DNA of 31,925 nt from a virus: the IMG/VR virus record IMGVR_UViG_3300030060_007206, positions 1 through 31,925 of that record. One strand, 5' to 3'. Below, piece after piece: positions 16,301-24,247 of this stretch. How positions within the stretch are numbered: position 1 is the stretch's first letter; the number at the start of each line of letters is the position of its first letter. A program made the translations under genes and the position numbers. The notes below the pieces were generated by a model. It searched no databases and was not told the DNA's origin. It saw only the letters and a list, made by a program, of their open reading frames with translations.

Positions 16301-19300
16301 AAACTAATAGGGATAATCCTAGTTCTGATCCACAAGCAGCAGAGTCTTTTGCTCTTTCTGATCCAATCGGTCAAGTTGTTATTAATGAACCACAAAAATC
16401 TATTACTAAAGAATCTTTAAATAAGAGATTAGTTGATGTTGGAGTTGGTTTTGGTCTAACTGATGTTAAGTCTGGAACTTCTGGAACTACTCACACATTA
16501 TATACTGATATTGATCATGGACTAAATCGGATAACAAATGTAGATATATTCAATGCTGGTGCTAATTATGTTGATGGAAGTTACTATAATGCAAAGTTAG
16601 TTTCTATTGGAGCATCTACTACAGGTAAATATGCAACCGCAAGAGTTACTGTAAGTAGTGGATCTGTCACCTCTGTAAAAATAATAGATGGTGGTAGTGC
16701 ATATGGTATTGGCAACACTGTACATGTTACTGGTGTTACAACATCTGCAAGTAATACAAAGGCAGTTCTTAAAGTATCATCCATCTATAATAATATTGGA
16801 GATACCTTAAGTATTACAGGTCTTTCTCCTGATTCATTTAATAAGTACGATTCTCTTTACCAAGTTACTTCAGTTGGTGTTGGTAGTGATAAAGAAATTT
16901 CTGTTTCTTCTGCATCTACAATTTCATCTCCTTCTACGACTGGTATAGGTGTTACAGTTGCATCAACTGGAAATGTTAGAGTCACTGGTAATACTTTAAA
17001 TGTATATTCTATTGTTTATGATGGTACAGTTGGACTTGCTACTGTTCTAACACATCAAACTCATGGTTTACAGGTTGATAATAAGATTCAGATTGGTGGA
17101 GCAGATTCTCAACTTCTTAATGGATCTTTTGTTATTAAGAAAGTTGGAACAACTACATCGTTTGTTGCGAATGTTGGAGTAAGTACAATAACACCAGTAA
17201 CTACTGGTAATATGTTTGTTTATCCTACAACATATAGTTCACAGGGTGGTAACGTTGCCAAGGAGACAGAGAGTACTTCTGGTAGATTGATGCCCGAATA
17301 TGCTGGTATTACCACTGTTGTTTCTGGATCTATAACAGACTCTGCTACTACGATAGGTATTACTAGTGTATCTGAATATAATTTAGATATTGGTGATTAC
17401 TTGATGGTAGATAATGAAATAATGAGAGTTAAGTCTACCGTTTCAAGTGATAGTATTACGGTATTCAGAGGTCTTTTAGGAACTCTTAATAATCCACATG
17501 ATTCTGGAGCAGTTGTTAGAAGAATCAAACCAAACCCAGTTGAATTCCATAGAACTTCTTTACTTCGTGCATCTGGTCACACGTTTGAATATCTTGGTTA
17601 TGGTCCAGGTAACTATTCTACTGCACTTCCTGAGAGACAGGATAGAAATATTTCTCCACAAGAGGAGATATTAGCACAAGCAACCTTAACTGATGGTGGT
17701 AATGCTAACTATACAGCAATGAATGCTGATGGAAACTTATATACTAGAAACAAGAAAGTTAGTGCAGAAACAGGTCAAGAAGAAAGATTCAATACTCCAA
17801 TCCCAACAGTAACAGGAGAAGATCCTGGTATTGGAGTTGGTGTTAATGTTGGATTTGGTTTAATAACACCTCAAGAGATAACAGTTAATCGTTCTCTAAG
17901 AGTTGAAGGTGGTCCTGATTCTAATATGATATCAGAGTTTGATGGTCCAGTTATCTTTAACGATAAGATTAGTTCCAACTCTCCTAAAGGAATTGAAGCT
18001 AATTCATTATTCTTACAAGGTGATCAAACAATTTCTAGAAAGTATACAGTTGGTATTTCTACTCCAACAGCAGCAGGAAACGTAGGTGATGTTGTATATA
18101 ATACTTCAGTTGCTTCTGGTGGATTCTTAGGATGGGTTTACTCATCATCAAATCGTTGGGAGAAATTTAGTAAGATAGGTGCTAATGGTGCAGAACCATC
18201 TGCTGCTATTGGTATAGCAAGTGGTGGTAATTATGTTGGACTTGCCACTCAAATTAATGTTGTAGGTGCAGGTATTACAGTTAAGACTGTGCTTGATGCG
18301 ACTGTTGGTATTGCTACTTTAACTCTAGATGCAAATCCAAGAGTTGCAATTTCTACAGGAACTGGAAATAATTTCACGGGTATTGCTACTCAACTTAACT
18401 TTATCGGTTATGGAGTAACAGTTAGAACTGAATATGCAGATGCTAATACTGGTATTGCTACTGTTATTATTGATTCTACTGTCGGTCTTGGTTCTACTAC
18501 ACAACCAGGAGGAAATACATATTCACTTCAATATAATAACAATGGATTCTTTGGTGGAGGAAACGACTTTATATATGATGGGGTGAATGTTTCTCTTGCT
18601 TCTACATCTACTAATGCACTCTTTACAGTTAAGCAATTTGGTACAGGAAATGCATTAGAGGTTCATGATTCCACTTCAACTTCTTCAGTATTTTCTATTA
18701 CTGGATCTGGTTCTGTTGGTATTGGAAGTTCGGTTCCTAGTGCTAAATTAGAAGTTAATTCAGCATCTGGTGAATCAATTAGAGTTAAATCTACTAGTGG
18801 TTCTGGAAATATAGTAAGAGTTGATAAGAGTGCTAGTGATACTACACCATTTATCGTAGATACTGATGGTCGGGTAGGTGTTAACACTATAACTGCTAGA
18901 GATGCTTTAGATGTATACGGAACAGTTGCTGTTGGTAATACAGTAGCATTTTATAATGACGCAAGAACTTACTATGCTTCACTTACAGCATCTAGTACAC
19001 TTGCAGAAAATGTTAGTTTAACATTGCCAACCAAAGTTGGTGCTGCAAGTAGTGTCCTTTATACTACAGGAAGTGGACAGTTAAGTTGGATTTCTATGAG
19101 TGGTATTGCCACTAACGCATTCCCTAATACCGATTCACTCGCTGAAGGATCTGCTAATTTATATTATACTGACGAAAGAGCTCAAGACACATTTGGAAGC
19201 GCAATTAATTCAGGCATTCAAACTGGTATTAAGGTAACATATAATGACACTGCAAATAGTATAAGTTTTGATGTAGGAAACCAATCACCATATCCATTCA

Positions 19301-19329
19301 CAACAAAAGGATTCAGTATGCCTCTCTGA
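13330..19329 (+). CDS. Giant tail fibre / virion structural protein (1999 aa)
   Basis: A 1999-residue Ser/Thr/Gly/Val-rich protein. Residues about 15-240 (VIYVDPNSLDATDSIENQGN, then LTRPFKTIQRALVE, IYVYPGEHVVDN) look like the start of a pectate-lyase-type right-handed beta-helix. The middle holds many strand modules with 'H-x-L-x-x-G...FNG-x-F-x-V' spacing (around residues 850-920 and 1230-1290). Residues about 1347-1470 (YLMVDNEIMRV, EFHRTSLLRASGHTFEYLGY, GPGNYSTALPERQDR) are typical of a fibre family in marine T4-like phages. Near the end come a VGIGSSVPSAKLEV motif (about 1797-1810) and LYYTDERAQDTF (about 1940-1951). Role: long tail fibre or baseplate-attached fibre. The receptor-binding part is not identified. 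The stop TGA forms the palindrome TGATCA with the opposite gene's stop. Confidence 0.75.
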   Translation: MGLSRLDNFLKSVRGTVIYVDPNSLDATDSIENQGNSLTRPFKTIQRALVETSRFSYQKGLDNDRFDKTTIYVYPGEHVVDNRPGWIPVGSNTYKLRSGEVSNAFGAWDLTTNYDLTSSTNALYKLNSVFGGVVVPRGCSIVGVDVRKCKIRPKYVPNPESNLIDRSAIFRITGSSYFTGFQILDADPNGVAYKDFTTNKFVPNFSHHKLTTFEFADGANNVDIDDSFISGTDGDFNRTDLDMYYEKVGLAYGPASGREIEPDYPSTGLDIQPKIDEYRIVGSKGVEVGITSIRAGDGTTSDTTITVTLAEAATAFDVDTPIRIESIGSAGYDGQFVISKKVDATNIEYKVQNSPADPLPSVVGSTITIAVDTVTSASPYIFNCSQKSVYGMNGLHADGDKADGFKSMVCAQFTGIGLQKDNNAFVKYDETIGTYLDSTSPGNENIHSDSRARFKPDYANFHIKASNGAVIQIASVFAIGYAKHFLAETGGDMSITNSNSNFGAHALYSSGFRKNAYSRDDIGYFTHIIPPKENENKDISLEFNSIDVNKTVGVGTTNRLYLYNQTNLEAPPDTIVDGYRVGAKNDELLNVSLTSGGISTTYSARVVMPNTQFSSNEVSSQKEFTIGRAGTANSITSNTLTFTENHSLINGEKIRLVSQNGHIPDGLTHNTVYFAITTGLNADQIKIAQTLNDTITSPTKPVEINSNGGVLTIESRVSDKKSGDIGHPIQYDAANSQWYTNVATAATERSLYDIIVGVGSDGLGSATPRSFITRKPDTRTLDDTLYRYRYVLSKDSSVVARPPIEGYIIEKSSTSIGSTDAEVAYLYSPTTTSLSNSTQLRNPRYIADANWSSNVGNIVTEIPHDLTVGSSVEIVNIKTSTNSVGVANSAFNGTFTVTGISSAKQFSISIPTNPGTFSNDVSVRTTSLPNFKAKKTAGTYQVYSTDEVQEYVPSKQDGIYHIAVVNSSNKPAVAPFSTERYTQPIQNLYPQTNRDNPSSDPQAAESFALSDPIGQVVINEPQKSITKESLNKRLVDVGVGFGLTDVKSGTSGTTHTLYTDIDHGLNRITNVDIFNAGANYVDGSYYNAKLVSIGASTTGKYATARVTVSSGSVTSVKIIDGGSAYGIGNTVHVTGVTTSASNTKAVLKVSSIYNNIGDTLSITGLSPDSFNKYDSLYQVTSVGVGSDKEISVSSASTISSPSTTGIGVTVASTGNVRVTGNTLNVYSIVYDGTVGLATVLTHQTHGLQVDNKIQIGGADSQLLNGSFVIKKVGTTTSFVANVGVSTITPVTTGNMFVYPTTYSSQGGNVAKETESTSGRLMPEYAGITTVVSGSITDSATTIGITSVSEYNLDIGDYLMVDNEIMRVKSTVSSDSITVFRGLLGTLNNPHDSGAVVRRIKPNPVEFHRTSLLRASGHTFEYLGYGPGNYSTALPERQDRNISPQEEILAQATLTDGGNANYTAMNADGNLYTRNKKVSAETGQEERFNTPIPTVTGEDPGIGVGVNVGFGLITPQEITVNRSLRVEGGPDSNMISEFDGPVIFNDKISSNSPKGIEANSLFLQGDQTISRKYTVGISTPTAAGNVGDVVYNTSVASGGFLGWVYSSSNRWEKFSKIGANGAEPSAAIGIASGGNYVGLATQINVVGAGITVKTVLDATVGIATLTLDANPRVAISTGTGNNFTGIATQLNFIGYGVTVRTEYADANTGIATVIIDSTVGLGSTTQPGGNTYSLQYNNNGFFGGGNDFIYDGVNVSLASTSTNALFTVKQFGTGNALEVHDSTSTSSVFSITGSGSVGIGSSVPSAKLEVNSASGESIRVKSTSGSGNIVRVDKSASDTTPFIVDTDGRVGVNTITARDALDVYGTVAVGNTVAFYNDARTYYASLTASSTLAENVSLTLPTKVGAASSVLYTTGSGQLSWISMSGIATNAFPNTDSLAEGSANLYYTDERAQDTFGSAINSGIQTGIKVTYNDTANSISFDVGNQSPYPFTTKGFSMPL

Positions 19330-19695
19330 TCAACCAGACTCAGGGATAACAAGAATATTATATGTGTTGGAAGTACTACCTCCACCATCTGTTAAACTAA
19401 AGGTGTCTCCATTTGCTAGTGCAAGTTCTGTAGGAGCACCTTCAAATCCGCCAGCATGATTGGTAAAGGCATTTTGTCCAGCTATACCTCCTAAACTTGT
19501 ATTTATTGTATCAAGGAAAGCTATATTTCTACCAATTGTACAATCTGATACTAAAGTTATACTTGCACCACCGCCCCATGTCATGCCACCATCAGAAGAT
19601 CCTATTCTTAGAAAGTTGATAACAATTCTTACATTTTCTCCAGTGTTGTTGGTATATGCTAATGCACCAGTTCCTGATAATACTTGAGCTGCCAT
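19330..19695 (-). CDS. Small Gly/Ala-rich putative structural protein on the opposite strand
   Basis: A 121-residue protein with strand-forming polar sequence (MAAQVLSGTGALAYTNNTGE, VRIVINFLRIG, ELALANGDTFSLTDGGG, YNILVIPESG). It fits a small beta-sandwich virion or fibre-accessory protein and has no charged-lysine-rich or random look. It fills the gap between two plus-strand fibre genes exactly, and a minus-strand TATAAATA box lies 22 bases before its ATG, which argues that it is real despite the unusual strand. The overlapping plus-strand frame at 19460-19687 looks like its shadow. No family is recognised and no ribosome binding site is obvious. Confidence 0.7.
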   Translation of the reverse strand: MAAQVLSGTGALAYTNNTGENVRIVINFLRIGSSDGGMTWGGGASITLVSDCTIGRNIAFLDTINTSLGGIAGQNAFTNHAGGFEGAPTELALANGDTFSLTDGGGSTSNTYNILVIPESG

Positions 19696-19717
19696 ATCTA
19701 AACGAAATACTTTTTTA

Positions 19718-19725
19718 TATTTATA
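19718..19725 (-). promoter_or_regulatory. Late promoter TATAAATA, minus-strand half of a bidirectional promoter
   Basis: The plus strand reads TATTTATA, giving TATAAATA on the minus strand, 22 bases upstream of the minus-strand ATG at 19695. It overlaps the plus-strand box at 19722-19729, so 12 bases (TATTTATAAATA) contain two opposed perfect late boxes. Confidence 0.65.
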
Positions 19726-19729
19726 AATA
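19722..19729 (+). promoter_or_regulatory. Late promoter TATAAATA for the 1056-aa fibre gene
   Basis: A perfect T4 late box, ending 28 bases before the ATG at 19758. A GGAG ribosome-binding sequence (19743-19746) follows in the leader, consistent with a transcript that starts near 19738. Confidence 0.75.
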
Positions 19730-19757
19730 AAAAGAAAAGGGCGGAGAGTGAAACCCG

Positions 19758-22700
19758 ATGGCTGTCAACAAGAATTTTATAGTTAAGAATGGTATTGAGG
19801 TAAAAAATAACCTCATATATGCGGATACAGATTTAAATTCAGTTGGTATTGGTACTACTATAGTACAGCACAAATTCCATGTTATTGGTGGAATAGGTGC
19901 TACTACGACAGTAATATCTGGAATTTCTACTGTAGGATCATTAAGTGTTGGGTCGAATGAAGTTATAAGTTCTGCGAGACAATTAAAAAATATTGCTAGT
20001 CTGGATACGACAACCCAGAATACGATTGAAGCAGCTACTAAAGGTAGTCCTAATGAATATGATGATTTAGTAGTAACTGGAGTTTCTACATTCAAGGCGG
20101 ATGTAATTGCTGAAGATAATTTATTAGTAAGTGGTATTGCCACATTTACAGGTACACCTAATCTTCCTGGCGCAAATGTTTCAGGTGTATCTACATTTGC
20201 TGCTTTAGTTGATGCTAATGCTGGAGTGGATGTTACTGGACATTCAGAGTTAGATAATGTAAACGTATCAGGAGTATCTACATTTGCTGGTATTGGTACG
20301 TTTAGTAGTCATTTATATGTTGGTGGTAACTTAAATGTTGTTGGTGATGTTGTATATGATGAGGTAACAGGTAGAAATATTAATATTACTGGTCTTGGTA
20401 CTATTGCCCAGTTTAATTCTACTAATGCAGTATTAGGAGTTGCAACTGCTACTACCTTTAGTGGCGATTTAACGGGTACTGTTAATACTGCTGCCCAACC
20501 AAACATAACTTCTTTAGGCACTATTGCACAATTAGGAGCAACTAATGCGAATGTAACGGGTGTTGGTACAGTTGCTCAGTTTAATGCAACGAATGCAGTA
20601 TTAGGAGTTGCTACTATTACTACTGCTAATATTACCAATCCAACTCTTGGTAATATTGCTCATCTTAATGCAACGAATGCTGTAGTTGGTGTTGCTACCT
20701 TTACGACTGCTACTATTGGTACTTTAGTTGGTGGATTGAGTGGTGTTAGTACAGAGTTTACTGGTCAGATTGGTATTCAGTCTGGTGGAGTCAGAATTGG
20801 TACTGGTGTAACTCAACTTAACTTCGTTGGTTCTGGTAATACTTTCCAATATAATCCATCAACTGATACAGTAGACATCACCATTTCTGGTGGTGGTGGA
20901 GGAGGAGGTGGAGGTTCTGTTAGTATTGGACAAACTGCTCCTGTTACTCCTTCTAGTGGAGATTTATGGTTCAATATTGATATCGCAAGAACATTCGTTT
21001 ATTATGATGAAGCAGCTTTAGGTGTTGGTTCTTCTGCTTTCTGGGTAGACGCATCACCATTTGAAGCAAGTGGAATGTTCCTCAGTAAGATGGGGGATAA
21101 TATGTTGGCAGGACTTGGAATTACTGCTGGTACAATTTCAGCACCAGGTCTTTACTTTAATGGAGATACAAACACTGGTTTATATTCACCTGCTGCAGAT
21201 CAATTTGCATTTACTGCTGGTGGAGTAGGAATTGCTACATTCCAGAGTGGTATATTAGAAGCTGGTGGTGCTAGATTTAGTTCTGGTGGAGTTACTGTTG
21301 GTGTTATAACAGCAACAAGCTTAGAAGCATCAACTAGTATGACAATAGGTGGTGCTAATGTATTAACAGATGCCGCACCTCAAATACAGTTAGTTGCTTC
21401 AGGTACAATACCTGCAAATAAACCAGTTGTGATTAGAAATGATAATAAAGTGGGTGTTGTTACGGGTACAAACTTTGGATTTGGAGATAAAAATGCCTTC
21501 GGTACTAGTAGTAATACTTGGTCCTCTATTGCATGGGATACTGCAAATAGTAGAGTAGTTGTTGTATGGAGAGATGGTACTGGTGCTGGTAAGTGTAAGG
21601 TTGGTACAGTTACAGGAACAAGTATATCATGGGGAAGTTCTGTAGACTTTACATCTAACAATCCATATTGGCCTAGAGTTATCTTTAATAGTAATACTGG
21701 TAAAGTAGTTATAGTTTATTCTGATGCTAATGATAACAATAAAGCAAAGTGTGTAATTGGAACAGTGAGTGGAACATCCATATCGTTTGGTTCTATAGTT
21801 AACCTAGAGTCTTCTGGAACTAACAGTGCTTATGCTCAATTTGCTCTATTTAATGTTGGGACTACAAATAAATTTATAGTTGCGTATAGAACTCAAGGTG
21901 ATTCTGATGTTGTGGTTGGTAGTATAAGTGGCACAACACCTTCATTTGGTACTGCAGGTGAAGTTACTGGAGAAAACTGGTCATTTGTAGATGGTGCTTG
22001 GGATGCTTCGAGTGAGACTGGTGTGATTATTTGGTATAATTCTGGAGGTCAATTACAATCTAAATGTGTTAGTGTAAGTGGAACATCTCTTGATAGAACA
22101 GGAGAGATTGTTCAAATAACTAATGGAAACACTCAACAAGCCTATCCTACAGTACAATATGATCCTGTAAATAAGAAAATAATGATTGCTTGGATGTCTC
22201 AAGCAGAAACAACTTCTCCCGAAAGAGGTTTAATGATTGCTACTGGTATTGCTTTTAATGTTGGTGGTGGTACAAAGAGAGCGTTGAGAGTACAATCAGT
22301 CAGACTAATTGAAGATATTGATGCAGAATATCTATCAAGCACATTTGACACTGTAAATAATGAAATGATTCTGGCGTATAGAGGAGCTTCCTATCAAGCA
22401 GCAAGATATTTCAGAGCTAAGATAATAAGTGGAGATATTGATGATCCTACAAGTTCTTTAGGTATTGGTAATACTTTTGGTGGATATGAAAGAGTTGCAG
22501 TTACAACTCCAGTTGGTTTTGCAGGATCTTATCCTATGGCATATTACAGTAGTATGGCATTTGATCCTACAGGAAAGAAAGTCTTTGCTGGATTCCCCTA
22601 TTATTATGAGTCTGGTCAAGCAAATGCAGTTACTGGTGCTGTATGGGTTGCTAATATTGCAGATAGTAATTTAACGTCAGAAAATTTCTTAGGATTCTCT

Positions 22701-22928
22701 AAAGCTTCCTATACTGATGGACAGACAGCAACTATTAGCCTTTCTGGAGCAGTAAATACGAGTCAGGTAGGATTATCTACTACGAAAAATTATTATGTAT
22801 TACCTGATGCTTCGTTAACTAATAGTCCTTCTGTAAGTGGACAGTTCTTTAATGACCCAGAAGGAAAATATGGGTATATTTCTGCTGGTATTGCATTGTC
22901 AGCTACTAGTCTCTTGATTAAAACCTAG
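19758..22928 (+). CDS. Tail fibre protein with repeat shaft, poly-Gly hinge and propeller-like C-terminus (1056 aa)
   Basis: A 1056-residue fibre. Residues 1-30 (MAVNKNFIVKNGIEVKNNLI) are a known N-terminal type of marine T4-like fibres, probably for attachment. Residues about 105-180 repeat SGVSTF/SGIATF. About 213-325 repeat LGTIAQ(F/L)xATNAVLGVATxTT. Nine glycines in a row (378-386, bases 20889-20915) form a likely hinge. About 415-555 have the YFNGDTNTGLYSPAADQFAF pattern common in fibres. About 565-840 contain roughly five repeats of about 50 residues built on 'GTVSGTSISFGS ... (V/I)xFNSxTGKVVIVY', suggestive of a beta-propeller, the likely receptor-binding part. The GGAG ribosome-binding sequence and a perfect late box lie upstream. 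Confidence 0.75.
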   Translation: MAVNKNFIVKNGIEVKNNLIYADTDLNSVGIGTTIVQHKFHVIGGIGATTTVISGISTVGSLSVGSNEVISSARQLKNIASLDTTTQNTIEAATKGSPNEYDDLVVTGVSTFKADVIAEDNLLVSGIATFTGTPNLPGANVSGVSTFAALVDANAGVDVTGHSELDNVNVSGVSTFAGIGTFSSHLYVGGNLNVVGDVVYDEVTGRNINITGLGTIAQFNSTNAVLGVATATTFSGDLTGTVNTAAQPNITSLGTIAQLGATNANVTGVGTVAQFNATNAVLGVATITTANITNPTLGNIAHLNATNAVVGVATFTTATIGTLVGGLSGVSTEFTGQIGIQSGGVRIGTGVTQLNFVGSGNTFQYNPSTDTVDITISGGGGGGGGGSVSIGQTAPVTPSSGDLWFNIDIARTFVYYDEAALGVGSSAFWVDASPFEASGMFLSKMGDNMLAGLGITAGTISAPGLYFNGDTNTGLYSPAADQFAFTAGGVGIATFQSGILEAGGARFSSGGVTVGVITATSLEASTSMTIGGANVLTDAAPQIQLVASGTIPANKPVVIRNDNKVGVVTGTNFGFGDKNAFGTSSNTWSSIAWDTANSRVVVVWRDGTGAGKCKVGTVTGTSISWGSSVDFTSNNPYWPRVIFNSNTGKVVIVYSDANDNNKAKCVIGTVSGTSISFGSIVNLESSGTNSAYAQFALFNVGTTNKFIVAYRTQGDSDVVVGSISGTTPSFGTAGEVTGENWSFVDGAWDASSETGVIIWYNSGGQLQSKCVSVSGTSLDRTGEIVQITNGNTQQAYPTVQYDPVNKKIMIAWMSQAETTSPERGLMIATGIAFNVGGGTKRALRVQSVRLIEDIDAEYLSSTFDTVNNEMILAYRGASYQAARYFRAKIISGDIDDPTSSLGIGNTFGGYERVAVTTPVGFAGSYPMAYYSSMAFDPTGKKVFAGFPYYYESGQANAVTGAVWVANIADSNLTSENFLGFSKASYTDGQTATISLSGAVNTSQVGLSTTKNYYVLPDASLTNSPSVSGQFFNDPEGKYGYISAGIALSATSLLIKT
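20395..20716 (+). repeat. Degenerate in-frame repeats in the fibre shaft
   Basis: Several units of the form ATTGCTCAGTTTAATGCAAC followed by a GTTGCTACTATTACT-like tail recur (near 20402, 20521, 20572 and 20656) with varied spacing. They encode T(I/V)AQFNATNAVLGVAT-type peptides. They are similar at DNA level and could recombine to lengthen or shorten the shaft. Confidence 0.7.
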
Positions 22929-22942
22929 TTCTAAGATATAAT
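22914..22942 (+). promoter_or_regulatory. Sigma-70-like promoter before the glycan cassette
   Basis: TTGATT (22914-22919) and a perfect TATAAT (22937-22942) are separated by exactly 17 bases. The -10 box ends 18 bases before the ATG at 22961. No late octamer is seen in the same gap. This suggests that the cassette can be read by the host polymerase early in infection. It is inferred from the motif only, in AT-rich DNA where chance matches occur. Confidence 0.4.
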
Positions 22943-22960
22943 TTTATATTATGAGTTATT

Positions 22961-24247
22961 ATGATACCACAATTAATTAATGAGTTGTATGATGCAAAGG
23001 AATTTGCTGCAGTACAAAAACTTGCTATTGCTTATTTGAATTATGAGGAAGATGATCAAATTCTAGGTCTTTTAGCTGGAACCTACTATGAAGATAAGAA
23101 GTTTGATAAAACTTTAGAATGTTTGGATAAATTACCAGAAACACCTTATCTTCTTATTAACAAAGCTAGTTGTTTATATTTTTTACATAGAGCACCTGAA
23201 GCGGAAGAGATTATGAGATCTCTTCCGACACTTGATGATGGGCATAAAATAGATTTGTCTTTATATTTAAATGCACAAGGTAAATTTGATGAATCTAGAG
23301 AAGTTTTAGCACCGATTGCAGATACTAATGTAAGAGCATCATTTAATTATGGATGGTATCTATTAGCAGAAGATAAATTGCAAGAAGGATATAAGTATAT
23401 TCGTGCAGGTGCGATAGATGAATTAAGAGTATGGGGTCATGAGTGGATACTAAGGAAGGATTATAATATAGGTGAACAGTATAGGTGGAATGGTGAGACA
23501 GTAGATACCATTGCTTTTTATCTTGAAGGGGGTATGGGTGATGGAATGATATTTGTTCGTTATGTAGAAAATTTTAAAAAATATTGTAAGACAGTAAAGA
23601 TATTTGCTCCTAAATCATTAATACCTTTATTAGAAGAATGTGGATATGAGAATGTATATACACCTGAATATATTACAAAGACTGGTTGGGACAAATATGT
23701 ACCTGCTATGTCTGCTCCATATTTTCTAGGGTTAAATCATCCTCGTGAAGGAGTAACTTTCCCATACTTAAAGAGGAAAGCAAATCCCGTTGATGAGATG
23801 AATAGGATTGCTAATGGTAAGAAAAAGATATGTATTCGATGGAGAGGTAATCCTCAATTCGAACATGAACAATTTAGAAGTGTTCCTGTTGAGGGTTTAT
23901 TGGGACTTGAGAAGTATGGACAATTGTTTTCGTTGCAAATAGAGGATAGTAATCTTCCTAAGAATGCAAATGTATGGGATCTTTCTCATTTGATTCATGA
24001 TTGGCGTGATACGTATGATGTTATTGCTGAGTCTGATTTAGTAGTTACATCATGTACTGCAGTTGCACATCTTGCTGGTGCAATGGGGGCAAAGGTTGTT
24101 GTTCTTCCTCCTTTAGTGCCATATATAACGTGGAATGTTAAAGAAAATACTTGGTATCCTGATAATGTTGTCGTTATTCAACAAATGGAGTATAATGGTT
24201 GGGATAAGACGATTGAAAAATTACATGATTTTATGAAAGATTTCTAA
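22961..24247 (+). CDS. TPR-domain glycosyltransferase (GT9/heptosyltransferase-like)
   Basis: A 428-residue protein in two parts. Residues 1-180 are helical repeats of TPR type (LAIAYLNYEEDDQILGLLAG, LINKASCLYFLHRAPEAEEI, YLNAQGKFDESREVL). Residues 185-428 follow the GT-B fold of the TPR-linked glycosyltransferase family 9: EGGMGDGMIFVRYV (nucleotide-sugar loop, Gly190-Asp194 region), KICIRWRGNP, an RSVPVEGL strand, LVVTSCTAVAHLAGAMGAKV and WYPDNVVV near the end. GT9 members use ADP-heptose to extend lipopolysaccharide, and related enzymes glycosylate proteins. With ADP-heptose-type synthesis genes in the same operon, heptose transfer is a reasonable guess. A TPR arm suggests a protein acceptor. 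It is the first gene of the cassette and shows no clear ribosome binding site. Confidence 0.75.
   Translation: MIPQLINELYDAKEFAAVQKLAIAYLNYEEDDQILGLLAGTYYEDKKFDKTLECLDKLPETPYLLINKASCLYFLHRAPEAEEIMRSLPTLDDGHKIDLSLYLNAQGKFDESREVLAPIADTNVRASFNYGWYLLAEDKLQEGYKYIRAGAIDELRVWGHEWILRKDYNIGEQYRWNGETVDTIAFYLEGGMGDGMIFVRYVENFKKYCKTVKIFAPKSLIPLLEECGYENVYTPEYITKTGWDKYVPAMSAPYFLGLNHPREGVTFPYLKRKANPVDEMNRIANGKKKICIRWRGNPQFEHEQFRSVPVEGLLGLEKYGQLFSLQIEDSNLPKNANVWDLSHLIHDWRDTYDVIAESDLVVTSCTAVAHLAGAMGAKVVVLPPLVPYITWNVKENTWYPDNVVVIQQMEYNGWDKTIEKLHDFMKDF

Noticed and set aside
19326-19345. Possible terminator hairpin at the convergent gene ends
   Set aside because: Only a four-base CTGA/TCAG stem with a long loop and no T-run on either strand. 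The TGATCA palindrome is better explained by the two abutting stop codons.
19460-19687. Plus-strand 75-codon frame in the gap between the fibre genes
   Set aside because: Exactly opposite the better minus-strand gene (19330-19695), which has a perfect late box in front. The plus frame has no promoter or ribosome binding site.
20395-20716. CRISPR-like array in the fibre shaft repeats
   Set aside because: Repeats are in frame, degenerate and vary in spacing within a coding region. They encode fibre peptides and have no cas genes nearby.
22951-22980. Nine-codon frame (ATG 22951) just before the TPR-transferase gene
   Set aside because: Too short to support as a gene. It could be a leader peptide that affects translation of the gene at 22961, but nothing else supports this.
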